Shown piece by piece: positions 15,855 through 24,546 of a stretch of 64,000 bases of DNA. The notes beneath the pieces were generated by a model. That model was not told the DNA's origin. It saw only the letters and a list, made by a program, of their open reading frames with translations, and searched no databases. Location: positions 1-64,000 of the forward strand of contig NZ_JAJUWT010000002.1 in NCBI RefSeq assembly GCF_021390395.1, read 5' to 3'. How positions within the stretch are numbered: the first letter of the stretch is position 1; each line of letters begins with the position of its first letter. A program made the translations under genes and the position numbers. The DNA is from Saccharothrix sp. S26 (lineage in GTDB: Bacteria; Actinomycetota; Actinomycetes; Mycobacteriales; Pseudonocardiaceae).

Positions 15855-16740
15855 GCGCCAACCCCGCCCCGGCGGCCACGACGACCACCAGCCCACCCAG
15901 GGCCGCCCACGTCGTGCCGCCGGGGTGGACCAACGGCTCGCCCCGCATCGCCTGCCACACCAGCAGCGCGAACAACCCGGTGTAGCCGAGCGCGGCCACC
16001 ACGACCAGCCGGGTGCGGACCCGTTCGGCCAGCCCCAACCCCGCCAGGGCCAGCGCCAGCAGGATCATCACCTGCAAGCCGTGCATCCCGAAGAAGTGCG
16101 GCACCCGCAGGTCACCGCCCGTCGTGCTCCACCCCGTGATCGGCAACCCGGGGCCGCCGTCGGGCACGCCGACGCTGTGCCCGGCCACCAGCTCGACCTC
16201 CCGCCCGCCGGCGTCCACCGCCGTGACCGGCTTGCGCTGGAACGCCATCAGGTACCCCGACGCCATGCCGAGGATGGCCAGGTAGAGCCCGGCGCGCACG
16301 GCCCAGCGCACGTCCGGCCCCGCGAAGCGCTGGAACGACAGCACGAGCGCCAGCACCACGTTCGCCAGGAACATCGCCGGGATCGCCGTGCCGAACGTCA
16401 TCTGCACGAACTGGTTCAACGGGTCGTCGGAGCTGTTGTAGTGCGTGAACATGCCCCGCCCGGCCTGCACCGCGATGAGCCCGACCTCCACGAACATGAT
16501 CCCCGCGATCACCGTCCCGGCGCCCGACGTCCACTTCCGGCCCCGGTGGGGCAGCGCCAGCAGCCATGACAGGGTCGCCGAGTACACCGCCAACGACACC
16601 GCGAACTTGAACGGCTTCGCCCACAGCGGCGCACCCTGCAACACCCGCCCGTCGACCACCATCGCCACCGCGCACGCCACCGCACCCACCGCCATCACCA
16701 CGGCCAACCACAGGGTGGGCCGGTGCCACGTCTTCGTCAT
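15799..16740 (-). CDS. Polytopic membrane protein, unknown function
   Basis: A 313-residue protein with about eight hydrophobic helices. The first covers residues 8-30, and others include FKFAVSLAVYSATLSWLLAL (near 45) and a cluster from 225 to the C-terminus. HFFGMHGLQVMILLAL places two histidines at the start of a helix, and a periplasmic or cytoplasmic loop of ~50 residues lies near 165-215. I do not recognise a characterised family. The start is ATG at 16740, with GTG two codons earlier as an alternative. It is divergent from an ArsR-type regulator 120 bases away and overlaps cobA convergently. Confidence 0.72.
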   Translation of the reverse strand: MTKTWHRPTLWLAVVMAVGAVACAVAMVVDGRVLQGAPLWAKPFKFAVSLAVYSATLSWLLALPHRGRKWTSGAGTVIAGIMFVEVGLIAVQAGRGMFTHYNSSDDPLNQFVQMTFGTAIPAMFLANVVLALVLSFQRFAGPDVRWAVRAGLYLAILGMASGYLMAFQRKPVTAVDAGGREVELVAGHSVGVPDGGPGLPITGWSTTGGDLRVPHFFGMHGLQVMILLALALAGLGLAERVRTRLVVVAALGYTGLFALLVWQAMRGEPLVHPGGTTWAALGGLVVVVAAGAGLALRSGTAVPPPVRQPVPQR

Positions 16741-16860
16741 GCCCACCAGCCTCGGCCGTCACCCCACCGAGATCACTGGTGCCGACCCGCCAACGCGGGG
16801 TGGGGCAGGCCACCGTCCGGGTGGGACAATCGCCGGCGGGGCACGGGGAACGGGGACGTC

Positions 16861-17715
16861 GTGGCGGTGTGGGTGCGGCTCGCCGGGGTGGGCCTGGCCA
16901 AGGTGCGGTTCGCCTACTCCCCGGTGTTCGAGACCGTGATGGCGGTCGACGGCCTGCGCACCCCGGGAGCCCACGCCGTCCACCTGCCGTGGGTGCGCTG
17001 GGCCAGGGACCGGGTCGCCGACATCCCGGGCCTCGACACACTGCTGGCCCGGCTGGAGGGGCCCGCCAAACCGGCCGACCTGATGCCCGTGCCGGACGTC
17101 CGCATGCCCGACCTCGACACCGAGCTCCGCCAGGTCGCCCCACCGGAAGCCGACATCATCCGCCGCTGCCACGACCTGCTCATCGCCCCCCACTGGAAGC
17201 GCATCACCACGGTCCTGGAAGCCGACATCGCCACCCGCGCCGCCACCCTGGCCGACAAGGGCGTGGAAGCGGTGTTCCAAGACCTCCACCCGGAAGTCAC
17301 CTGGTCCAACGGCGAACTGATCCTCCACCGCAAACCCGAGCACCGGGTCGACCTGGCCGAGCACGGCCTGGTCCTGTGCCCCAGCGCCTTCTGCTGGCCG
17401 AAGGCGTGGATCGCGATCGACCCCGTGGGCCAAGGCGTCCTGCGCTACCCCGCCCGCGGCATCGGCACCCTGTGGGAGGACCGCGGGACGCCTGACGACC
17501 TGTCCGCCCTGATCGGCCGCACCCGCGCCCACCTGCTCACCCTGCTCGAAGCCCCGAGAAGCACGACCGACCTGGCCACCACCCTGGGCATCACCGCGGG
17601 CGCGGTCTCGCAGCACCTCAACATCCTGCGCGCCGCCCGCCTGGTCACGACCCGCCGCGAAGGCCGACACGTCCTCCACATGCGCACCACCCGCGCCGAC
17701 TCCCTGCTGACCTGA
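16861..17715 (+). CDS. ArsR/SmtB-type winged-helix regulator with large N-terminal domain
   Basis: A 284-residue regulator with an unusual order: an uncharacterised domain (residues 1-215, DUF5937-like in character) precedes the C-terminal winged helix, where DLATTLGITAGAVSQHLNIL (about 240-259) is the recognition helix region and HVLHMRT the wing. ArsR proteins that bind metals are only ~100 residues, and no metal-binding cysteine pair is seen here, so a non-metal signal is more likely. GGGGAACGGGG precedes the GTG at 16861. The divergent membrane-protein gene is a plausible target. Confidence 0.8.
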   Translation: MAVWVRLAGVGLAKVRFAYSPVFETVMAVDGLRTPGAHAVHLPWVRWARDRVADIPGLDTLLARLEGPAKPADLMPVPDVRMPDLDTELRQVAPPEADIIRRCHDLLIAPHWKRITTVLEADIATRAATLADKGVEAVFQDLHPEVTWSNGELILHRKPEHRVDLAEHGLVLCPSAFCWPKAWIAIDPVGQGVLRYPARGIGTLWEDRGTPDDLSALIGRTRAHLLTLLEAPRSTTDLATTLGITAGAVSQHLNILRAARLVTTRREGRHVLHMRTTRADSLLT

Positions 17716-18068
17716 CCCCGACTGACCCTCCCCCTGCCCTACCCTCGCCTGCCCCTGCCCCTGCCCCTGCCCCTGTCCTTGCCCACGCCCACGCCCACGC
17801 CCTGCCCACGCCTCCTCGCCGCCGGGCCGGCCGTTTTATCCGGCTAACGTGAGAAATGCGATTCAGGTTGTCAAAGGTTGCATGCTTCGCCCACCCGAGT
17901 GACACCCACATCGGACCCGCCGCCAGCCCACAGAGGCCCGATTTGACATGGGTTCGGGTGCTTTGAGCCTGCCGGCTTTGGCCTGCCTGGAGTGCCTGTA
18001 CGGGCCCCATGTCAGATCGAGCCGGCCTCAACCACCGAGCTGCCCGAACCCCGACACCCCAACACCCC
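17716..18068. other. Gene-free stretch with hexamer repeats
   Basis: About 350 bases separate the ArsR stop from the convergent HxlR stop. The first part is a C-rich hexamer repeat tract (see 17751-17809). From 17830 to 17900 the sequence is less GC-rich. TGACATGGG at 17944-17952 is matched by CCCATGTCA at 18006-18014, a 9-bp inverted repeat 53 bases apart. I see no tRNA, no credible start with ribosome site, and no mobile-element ends. Confidence 0.6.
17751..17809. repeat. GCCCCT / GCCCAC hexamer tandem repeats
   Basis: Four perfect tandem copies of GCCCCT (17751-17774), one degenerate GTCCTT, three copies of GCCCAC (17781-17798), then GCCCT and another GCCCAC. This is a short satellite likely to vary in copy number by slippage. 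It is non-coding and lies between convergent genes, so it probably has no direct promoter role. Confidence 0.85.
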
Positions 18069-18521
18069 TCACACCCCACCGGCCCCAAGTCGAAGCCCAA
18101 GCTCCCGCCCCGCCTCCACCACGTGCCCGTGCTCGCACACCGGCACCAACGCCACCTTCCCCCCGCACCCCACGTGTTCCGGCTCCACCGGCGGCGGCCC
18201 GTCGGCCAGATGTCGGTCACCCCAAGCCATCAACGCCATCAACACCGGCCACAGCTCGCGCCCCGCCGACGTCAACGCGTACTCGTGCCGCTGCCGCGAC
18301 CCGAACTCCTGGTACGCCACCCGTTCCAGCAACCCCGCGTCCACCAACGCCGACAACCGGTTGCTCAACACGTTCCGCGCGACCCCGAGGTGCTCCCGCA
18401 ACTCCTCGAACCGCCGCACCCCGTTGGAGATGTCGCGCACGATCTGCAACGACCACCGCTCACCGAGCAACCCGAGGGCTCGCGCGATCGAACACCGGTC
18501 ATTGTCGATGACGACTCCCAT
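18069..18521 (-). CDS. HxlR-family transcriptional regulator
   Basis: A 150-residue winged-helix protein of the HxlR (DUF24) family. A cysteine at residue 10 (NDRCSIARAL) matches the redox-sensing position of some members, and ERWSLQIVRDISNGVRRFEEL followed by LSNRLSALVDAGLLER forms the DNA-binding domain. The C-terminal ~45 residues add two more cysteines and histidines (VGCGGKVALVPVCEHGH), possibly a metal site. It is divergent from a QueG-like Fe-S protein across 86 bases that contain two direct repeats, which suggests it regulates that gene and itself. Confidence 0.87.
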   Translation of the reverse strand: MGVVIDNDRCSIARALGLLGERWSLQIVRDISNGVRRFEELREHLGVARNVLSNRLSALVDAGLLERVAYQEFGSRQRHEYALTSAGRELWPVLMALMAWGDRHLADGPPPVEPEHVGCGGKVALVPVCEHGHVVEAGRELGLRLGAGGV

Positions 18522-18540
18522 GCCCCCACCCTACCTCAGG

Positions 18541-18583
18541 GTTGCCCAACGAAACCCAGCCGCGCTAAGTTCCCCCAACGAAC
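18541..18583. promoter_or_regulatory. Direct repeats between HxlR and Fe-S protein genes
   Basis: GTTGCCCAACGAAAC (18541-18555) and GTTCCCCCAACGAAC (18569-18583) are near-identical 15-mers starting 28 bases apart, on one face of the helix. They sit between divergent starts and are the likely HxlR binding sites. Confidence 0.5.
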
Positions 18584-18607
18584 TCAGCCTCCCGCCAAGG
18601 ACAAGCC

Positions 18608-19615
18608 ATGCGAATCGAAGACCACCCGACCGTGCGTCACCTCCGCGCCAACCCACCACCGACCCCCACCTCACCCGTCAGCACCGCCTGGCTGCGAACC
18701 ATCGCCGAAGAAGCCGGTGCGGACGACGTCGGCTTCGCCCCGGTCGACCTCCCGGACCTCGCCGTGGACCGCGAACGAGCCCGAGCCGCCCTCCCACGCG
18801 CCCGCACCTACATCGCGTTCTGCGTGCGGATGAACCGCGACAACGTCCGCAGCCCGCTGCGCAGCATCGCCAACACCGAGTTCCACCAGACCCTGGACGA
18901 CGCGGACGCGGTCGGGCACCGACTCGCCAAGGCCCTCCAGGAAGCGGGCCACCGGGCCGTGCACCCGGCCGCCGCCTTCCCCCAGGAGATGGACGACTTC
19001 CCCGGCCGCGGCTGGGTGATCTCGCACAAGCTCGTGGCCCAGGCCGCCGGGCTGGGCCGGATCGGCATCCACCGCAACCTGATCCACCCGAAGTTCGGCA
19101 ACTTCATCCTGCTCGGCACGGTGGTGGTGGACTTCGAGGTGGACGAGCACTCGTCGCCGACCGACTTCAACCCGTGCCTGGAGTGCAAGCTGTGCGTCGC
19201 CGCGTGCCCGGTGGGCGCGATCTCCAAGGACGGCGGCTTCAACTTCCTCGACTGCTACACCCACAACTACCGCGAGTTCATGAGCGGCTTCACCGACTGG
19301 GTGGAGAACGTCGCCGACAGCACCGACCGAGAGGACTACCGCCGTCGCGTCTCACCGGCGGAGTCGGCGTCGATGTGGCAGAGCCTGGCGTTCCGCCCGA
19401 ACTACAAGGCGGCCTACTGCATGGCCGCGTGCCCGGCGGGGGAGGACGTCATCGGCCCGTTCCTGGACGACCGCAAGGGGTTCCTCGCCGACGTCGTGAA
19501 ACCACTGCAGGACAAGGAAGAACCGGTCTACGTGGTCCCGGGCTCACCCGCCGAGGCGCACGTCCGCAAACGCTTCCCCCACAAGACCGTCCGCCCGGTG
19601 TCCAACGGCCTGTGA
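18608..19615 (+). CDS. QueG-like 4Fe-4S protein
   Basis: A 335-residue iron-sulfur protein related to epoxyqueuosine reductase QueG and reductive dehalogenases. The first cluster motif is classical (CLECKLCVAACPVG, around residues 190-203). The second lacks a full CxxCxxC set: only CMAACPAG near 262 and lone cysteines such as FLDCYT remain. QueG proteins are about 350-380 residues with two complete clusters and a corrinoid site. No queuosine genes are nearby, so queuosine synthesis is doubtful. A corrinoid-using role is possible in this cobalamin-making strain, which is inference. Probably controlled by the divergent HxlR protein. Confidence 0.78.
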   Translation: MRIEDHPTVRHLRANPPPTPTSPVSTAWLRTIAEEAGADDVGFAPVDLPDLAVDRERARAALPRARTYIAFCVRMNRDNVRSPLRSIANTEFHQTLDDADAVGHRLAKALQEAGHRAVHPAAAFPQEMDDFPGRGWVISHKLVAQAAGLGRIGIHRNLIHPKFGNFILLGTVVVDFEVDEHSSPTDFNPCLECKLCVAACPVGAISKDGGFNFLDCYTHNYREFMSGFTDWVENVADSTDREDYRRRVSPAESASMWQSLAFRPNYKAAYCMAACPAGEDVIGPFLDDRKGFLADVVKPLQDKEEPVYVVPGSPAEAHVRKRFPHKTVRPVSNGL

Positions 19616-19626
19616 CCCGGACACGA

Positions 19627-19661
19627 CAACGGCACCCCACCCGACGGGCGAGGTGCCGTTG
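19627..19661. terminator. Bidirectional hairpin terminator
   Basis: Perfect 10-bp arms CAACGGCACC (19627-19636) and GGTGCCGTTG (19652-19661) around a C/G-rich 15-base loop. It lies between the convergent Fe-S protein and helicase genes and could end both transcripts. Confidence 0.75.
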
Positions 19662-19683
19662 ACGCGAACGTGAAACTGACGGG

Positions 19684-21171
19684 CTAGTGCTGAGCCGCCC
19701 GGCGCGGACGACCCGAGCCGCCGCGGTCCCGGTCGGAACGACCGCCGCGGAAGCCGCCGAAGCCGGCACCGCCACCGCTGCCGCCGCTGCGACGAGGCCC
19801 ACCGCCGCCACCACGACGGGCGCGGACGGGAACCTCCGGCTCGACCACGGGGACGCCGCTGGGCACGCGAGCGCCCGTGATGCGGACCAGCTCCTCGTCA
19901 CCGGGGCGGACCTTGGTCGACGTCGGTCGAACGCCCGCCCGCGCGGTCAGGCCCTGCACGGTGCGCCGCTGGTCGTGCGTGACCAGCGTGACGACCGTGC
20001 CGGACTGGCCGGCGCGCGCCGTGCGACCGGCGCGGTGCAGGTAGTCCTTGGGGTCGGCCGGCGGGTCGACGTGCACCACGAGGCTCACGTCGTCCACGTG
20101 GATGCCGCGCGCCGCCACGTCCGTGGCGATCAGCACCGGCGTGGTGCCCTCGCGGAACTGGCTCAGGACGCGCGTGCGCGCGCTCTGCGCCTTGCCGCCG
20201 TGCAACGCGCCGGCGTGCACGCCCATCGACCGCAGCTTCTTGGCCAACCGGTCGACGTGGTGCTTGGTGCGCACGAACATGATCGTGCGGCCCTCGCGCG
20301 CGGCGACTTCGGTGACCACGTTCTGCTTGTCCTCGGCGGACACGAACAGTAGGTGGTGGTCCATCGTGGTGACGCTGCCGGTGGGCGGCGAGACCGAGTG
20401 GACGACCGGGTCGTGCAGGTACTGGCGGACCAGCTTGTCCACGTCGCCGTCGAGCGTCGCGGAGAACAGCAGGCGCTGGCCGTTCTGCGGGGTCAGGTCG
20501 AGGATGGCGCGGACCTGCGGCATGAAGCCCATGTCGGCCATCTGGTCGGCCTCGTCCAACGCGGTGAACATGACCTCGGAGAGGTCGGCCGTGCCCTGCC
20601 GCACGTGGTCGGACAGCCGACCGGGGGTGGCGATCAGCAGGTCCACGCCTCGGCGCAGCGCGTCGACCTGGCGCGGGAACGACGTGCCGCCGACGACCGT
20701 GCGGCACCACAGGCCCAGCGACCTGGCGAACGGGCTGAGGGCCTCCTCGACCTGCATCGCCAGCTCACGGGTGGGCACGAGCACGAGCGCGCGCGGCTTG
20801 AGCGGCTTGGCCCGACCACCGGTCAGGCGGGACAGCAGCGCCAGGCCGAACGCCAGCGTCTTGCCGGAGCCGGTCTGACCGCGACCGAGCAGGTCACGAC
20901 CCGCCATGGCGTCCGGCAGCGTGGCGGCCTGGATGGGGAACGGCTCGGTGATGCCCGCCTGCTCGAGCGCGCGCAGCAGCTCGTCGGACAGGCCCAGCTC
21001 GGCGAACGAGGGCAGCGGGCCCTCGGGCATCGTGCTCTCGACGTGTTCGGGAATGGTGGTCGTCAGCTCCGCGCTGGGAGCGGGACGACGGTTGCCCTGG
21101 CCTGGGCGCCTGTTGCTGCGGGGCTTGCGGAACTGCTGGCGCTCGGAACGGCCTTGGGACATTGTCGGCAA
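19684..21171 (-). CDS. DEAD-box ATP-dependent RNA helicase
   Basis: A ~495-residue DEAD-box helicase that remodels RNA in ribosome assembly or decay, often during cold. The Q-motif FPIQAATLP (about 78-86), Walker A GQTGSGKT (98-105), PTRELA, DEAD (206-209), SAT and the C-terminal HRAGRTARAG motif VI are present. The tail is Arg/Gly-rich, an RNA-binding feature. GGAGG at 21178-21182 is spaced 6 nt from a TTG at 21171 but 15 nt from the ATG at 21162, so I favour TTG. A leader of more than 100 bases precedes it, as is common for cold-shock helicases. Confidence 0.9.
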   Translation of the reverse strand: MPTMSQGRSERQQFRKPRSNRRPGQGNRRPAPSAELTTTIPEHVESTMPEGPLPSFAELGLSDELLRALEQAGITEPFPIQAATLPDAMAGRDLLGRGQTGSGKTLAFGLALLSRLTGGRAKPLKPRALVLVPTRELAMQVEEALSPFARSLGLWCRTVVGGTSFPRQVDALRRGVDLLIATPGRLSDHVRQGTADLSEVMFTALDEADQMADMGFMPQVRAILDLTPQNGQRLLFSATLDGDVDKLVRQYLHDPVVHSVSPPTGSVTTMDHHLLFVSAEDKQNVVTEVAAREGRTIMFVRTKHHVDRLAKKLRSMGVHAGALHGGKAQSARTRVLSQFREGTTPVLIATDVAARGIHVDDVSLVVHVDPPADPKDYLHRAGRTARAGQSGTVVTLVTHDQRRTVQGLTARAGVRPTSTKVRPGDEELVRITGARVPSGVPVVEPEVPVRARRGGGGGPRRSGGSGGGAGFGGFRGGRSDRDRGGSGRPRRAAQH

Positions 21172-21694
21172 AACAAACCTCCGGGACACGGCACGTCTCG
21201 AGGATTGCTCTGCTTGAGCAGGCGCGATCGCGGGGACGGGCCCGGCGCGCGGATCGCGCCGATAGTGGTTGGGAAGCACCGCCGGCCACTCGGGCGGCCT
21301 GGGGCACTCGGTGGCGCCACCGGGCGGTGCACCACTCAGTCTAGCTGATCACGCGCCGTGGTTCGCCATCCCGGCGGTGTTCTCGCGCACACGGGTGGTG
21401 GACCGGGTGATCCCAAGCACCGCGCCGATGATCATCGCGAACCGCAAAAGTGCACGTTACGGCGGGTTTACGGGGGTGTCGGCGCTCGTGTGCCACCGCC
21501 GCGCGCACCAACTGAACGGAGCAACGACGGATGGCGCGGTGACAGCTCCGGGCGTATACCCGCAACAGCGAGGCCGGACCCGCGTGGACACCGACCGGAA
21601 GACTTCGACCTCCCGCAGGTGCCCGCGCCGGCGAGCTCCGGGCCGGTGTCGACCCGGAGCTCGTGCGCCATCCGCTGTCCGGACCGACCGCCCC
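21172..21694. other. Gene-free stretch: helicase leader and kinase terminator
   Basis: This 523-base gap holds the ribosome site and long GC-rich leader of the helicase (minus strand, to about 21340), a less GC-rich part around 21430-21460 that could carry its promoter, and the terminator of the upstream RIO kinase at 21632-21663. I see no credible coding sequence. Confidence 0.55.
21632..21663 (-). terminator. Terminator of the RIO kinase gene
   Basis: Perfect 11-bp arms CGAGCTCCGGG (21632-21642) and CCCGGAGCTCG (21653-21663) with a 10-base loop, about 32 bases beyond the kinase stop on its strand. Confidence 0.7.
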
Positions 21695-22672
21695 TCAGCG
21701 CAGGCCGGCGAGATCCAGCAGCATCTCGGTGACCTCGCGCGGCTCGGCCAGCTCCGGCGACAGGCCGTGCGCGGTGAACCACCCGGCCACGTTGCGCACG
21801 TCCCGCTCCAGGAACTCGGGTCCGCGCGGGTTCGCCACCAGGTCCACCACCTGCGGCAGGTCGATCACGACCAGCCGCCCGTCGTGCACCATCAGGTTGA
21901 ACGCCGACAGGTCGCCGTGCGCCAGCCCGGCGGACGCCATCACGCCCAGCGCGTCCACGAGCTGCCGCCACAGGTCGAGCAGCTCGTCGGGCTCCGGTCG
22001 CAACTGCGCCAACCGCGGCGCCGCCGCCCCGTCCGCGCCGACGAACTCCAGCAGCAACTCGGTGCCGTCGCGCTGCACCGGGTAGGGCACCGGTGCGCCG
22101 AGCTGCCACAACGTCGTCAGCGCGGCGAACTCGGCCACCGCCCACCGCTCGGCGATGAGGTTGCGGCCGAACGCGCTGCGGTTCGCCATCGCGCGCATCT
22201 CGCGCGACCGCCGCATCCGGCGGCCTTCGAGGTAGCCCGCGTCCCGGTGGAACAGCCGGTGGTCGTTGCTGCGGTACCGCTTGGCGGCCAGCAGGCACGA
22301 CCGGTCGGTACCGGGCATCGCGCGTTCCAGCAGGAAGACGTCCGCCTCCTTGCCGGTCTTCACGATCCCCAGCTCGCGGTCCACCGCGGACAGGTCCGTG
22401 ACCAGCCAGTCCGGGTGCGGTTTCGGGCCCTGGTCGGCGTCGCCCCAGGTGGACCAGCGGTCGCCGTCCTGCGGGACGTCCGCCGCGACGGCGTCCTCCC
22501 GCATCTGGGCGAGCCGGTCCTTGGCCTCCTCGGTGAGCCGGCCGCGACGGCCCGGCTCGACGTCGCCGTCGCTGCGCGCGGCGGCCTTCTTCGCTTTCTT
22601 GGCACGCCACCGGAGGTCGTCGGCGTGGTCGAACTCGGTCTCGAAATGGGTGTACTGCTCGTGCTCGCGCAC
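21695..22672 (-). CDS. RIO1-type serine protein kinase
   Basis: A 325-residue atypical kinase of the RIO family. After a charged, lysine-rich N-terminus (residues 1-95), the ATP-binding segment IVKTGKEADVFLLE is followed by an AAKRY lysine. The catalytic loop HGDLSAFNLMV and the metal-binding IDLPQ are intact. RIO kinases in eukaryotes and archaea act in ribosome maturation, and bacterial roles are poorly known. I chose GTG at 22672 because GGAG lies 8 nt upstream and the residue sequence becomes protein-like there. It is next to an RNA helicase on the same strand, but the terminator between them argues for separate transcripts. Confidence 0.85.
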   Translation of the reverse strand: MREHEQYTHFETEFDHADDLRWRAKKAKKAAARSDGDVEPGRRGRLTEEAKDRLAQMREDAVAADVPQDGDRWSTWGDADQGPKPHPDWLVTDLSAVDRELGIVKTGKEADVFLLERAMPGTDRSCLLAAKRYRSNDHRLFHRDAGYLEGRRMRRSREMRAMANRSAFGRNLIAERWAVAEFAALTTLWQLGAPVPYPVQRDGTELLLEFVGADGAAAPRLAQLRPEPDELLDLWRQLVDALGVMASAGLAHGDLSAFNLMVHDGRLVVIDLPQVVDLVANPRGPEFLERDVRNVAGWFTAHGLSPELAEPREVTEMLLDLAGLR

Positions 22673-22886
22673 TGGATGTGCTCCAGGTGAAGTGGGAGTG
22701 ATCGCCCCCACCCGGCGCGGTGTGGTCCTTCGCGCGGGTTCGCGTCAGGCGAGCGGGGCGAGCGGACGGGTCGGTGCCACGTCCCGGACAGCTGTCGCCA
22801 TCTGGCACCTCCTCGGGTCCGCCGTGGTCTGCCACCACCGGCGCTGTGCGCGTACGTGCAGCAGGGTGCCCGGCTGCCGGGCTCGG

Positions 22887-23007
22887 CCGCAACCGATTTA
22901 CCGCGACCCGGCTTCACCGCCACCCGGGTCCACCACATCCAGGTTCGCCACGTCCCGGCTTCACCGCGTCGCGGGCTCACCGCCACCGATTCACGCGACC
23001 GGGTTCA
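22887..23007. repeat. Degenerate 14-16 bp tandem repeat array
   Basis: Eight head-to-tail units of 14-16 bases with consensus CCGCGACCCGGNTTCA, at 22887, 22901, 22917, 22933, 22948, 22964, 22980 and 22994. The last TCA (23005-23007) is the reverse complement of the stop codon of the gene at 23005-23517. The array fills most of the gap before the RIO kinase. The rest of the gap (22673-22886) holds no gene that I can support. Confidence 0.7.
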
Positions 23008-23517
23008 GCGCGACTCCAGGCGGTAGCCGGCGCGTTCGCCCAGCCAGGCCGCCCCGAGCTGGCGGATCACCAGCGAGTCGTGCCTCAGCACCCGCTCGTC
23101 GTGCCACTGCTCGGCCTGCGGCGCCACCGCGAGCATCCGCTGCCGGGCCGTGGCGCTGAAGTCGGTCAACGCGGCCACGGCCTCGTCCACCTCGCCGGCC
23201 GGGAGCGGTGTGGGGGGTCCGGTGTCGGGGAAGACGAGCTTCGTGCCCGCGTACGTCGCCGTCGTGCCCAGGTCGTGCGCGAGCTGGTGCTCCACGGACT
23301 CCGCGTTCACCTGCCGCTGCCGCCAGGTCTGGTCCACCTGGGCCAGGCGCAGGCCGAGCAGGCGGGCCGCGCACAGCCCGGACCACACCCGCTTGAGGGC
23401 TTCCGGCGCGTCGAGCGCGTCGGTGCGCAGGTCCTCGGTGATCCCCCGCAGCAGGGCCGGGGTGACCGGCTCTCCGGACGCGGTGACCGAGGTGTCGGCG
23501 GGTGTGTCGGGAGTCAC
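23005..23517 (-). CDS. Conserved-looking hypothetical cytoplasmic protein
   Basis: A 170-residue protein not recognised. It has no signal peptide or membrane helix. The chain is predicted mostly helical, rich in Ala, Leu, Arg and Glu, with a QVDQTWRQRQVNAESVEHQLAHDLG segment near the middle and a tail QLGAAWLGERAGYRLESR. Codon use agrees with a real gene. The start GTG at 23517 has no strong ribosome site. Its stop codon is the last element of the tandem array, which then runs on towards the RIO kinase. Confidence 0.6.
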   Translation of the reverse strand: MTPDTPADTSVTASGEPVTPALLRGITEDLRTDALDAPEALKRVWSGLCAARLLGLRLAQVDQTWRQRQVNAESVEHQLAHDLGTTATYAGTKLVFPDTGPPTPLPAGEVDEAVAALTDFSATARQRMLAVAPQAEQWHDERVLRHDSLVIRQLGAAWLGERAGYRLESR

Positions 23518-23582
23518 CCGGTCATTCTGACATCACCCTCACGACGGGTGACAATCCCGACGCTGCGTCACGCAAACGGCGG

Positions 23583-24533
23583 TCAACGGTGGGCGAAGGA
23601 CCGTCGGTAATCCTTCGGCGGCACACCCACCACGGTGGTGAAGTGGTGGCGCAGCAACGCGGCGGTGCCGAAGCCGGAGCGCTGGGCGACTTCCTCCACG
23701 CTCAGCCGGGTCTCCTCCAGCAGTTGACGGGCGCGCAGCACCCGTTGGGTGGTCAGCCAGCGGTGCGGCGTCGTGCCGGTCTCGGCGGCGAAGCGGCGGG
23801 CGAACGTGCGCTCGGACATCTTCGCCCGCTCCGCCAGGCCGGCGACCGTGTGCTCCTCGTCGAGCCGGTCCTCCAGCCACGCCAGCAGCGGCTGGAGGCT
23901 GTCGGCCCGGTTGGGCGGGGTGGGCAGCTCCACGAACTGCCGCTGGCCGCCCTCGCGCTGGGGCGCGACGACCATGCGGCGCGAGATGGTCGCCGTGACG
24001 GCCGCGCCGAACTCGCGGCGGACCACGTGCAGGCAGGCGTCGATGCCCGCGGCCGTGCCCGCGCTGGTCACGATGTCCCCCTCGTCGACGAACAGCACGT
24101 CCGGGTCGACCTTGGCGAGGGGGAAGCGCTCGGCGAGCGTGCCGGCGTGCCGCCAGTGGGTGGTGCAGCGGCGGTCGTCCAGCAGGCCCGCCGCGCCGAG
24201 CACGAACGCGCCGCTGCACACCGACAGCAGCGTGGTGCCGCGCTCGTGGGCCTCGCGGAGCGCTTCGAGCAGGCGCGGCGGGTACTCGTCGCGCAGCTTC
24301 ACGGCGGCCACGGCGACCAGGTCGGCGTCGACCAGCGCGTCGAGCCCGTGGTCGGCGATCAGGGACGCGCCGACGTCCGCGCGGATCGGCTCGCCGGGGC
24401 GCTCGCCGCACACCCGGAACTCGATCGGCGGCACGCCGTCGTCGGTGCGGTCGACGCCGAAGACCTCGCAGAGCACGCCGAACTCGAACGGCGCGAAGCC
24501 GTCCATGACGACGGCGGCAACGGTGCGCAGCAT
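23583..24533 (-). CDS. GlxA-type AraC-family transcriptional regulator
   Basis: A 316-residue regulator with a DJ-1/PfpI-like N-terminal domain (1-185), whose nucleophile-elbow cysteine is in LSVCSGAFVLG, and a C-terminal AraC DNA-binding domain (about 215-316) with two helix-turn-helix motifs, the second around EVAQRSGFGTAALLRHHF. Members such as GlxA and ArgR-type regulators respond to amino acids or betaine-like compounds, and the ligand here is unknown. ATG at 24533 is used with only a weak GGTGA upstream. Two inverted repeats lie between it and the divergent small gene. Confidence 0.88.
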   Translation of the reverse strand: MLRTVAAVVMDGFAPFEFGVLCEVFGVDRTDDGVPPIEFRVCGERPGEPIRADVGASLIADHGLDALVDADLVAVAAVKLRDEYPPRLLEALREAHERGTTLLSVCSGAFVLGAAGLLDDRRCTTHWRHAGTLAERFPLAKVDPDVLFVDEGDIVTSAGTAAGIDACLHVVRREFGAAVTATISRRMVVAPQREGGQRQFVELPTPPNRADSLQPLLAWLEDRLDEEHTVAGLAERAKMSERTFARRFAAETGTTPHRWLTTQRVLRARQLLEETRLSVEEVAQRSGFGTAALLRHHFTTVVGVPPKDYRRSFAHR

Positions 24534-24546
24534 GACGTCACCGTAC

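Noticed and set aside
17992-19662. Plus-strand open frame of 556 codons through HxlR and the Fe-S protein
   Set aside because: Arg/Pro/Ser/Thr-rich, lacks domains, and crosses two genes with clear motifs in other frames.
22887-23007. CRISPR array
   Set aside because: Units are contiguous with no spacers and differ in length (14-16 bases); no cas genes are present.
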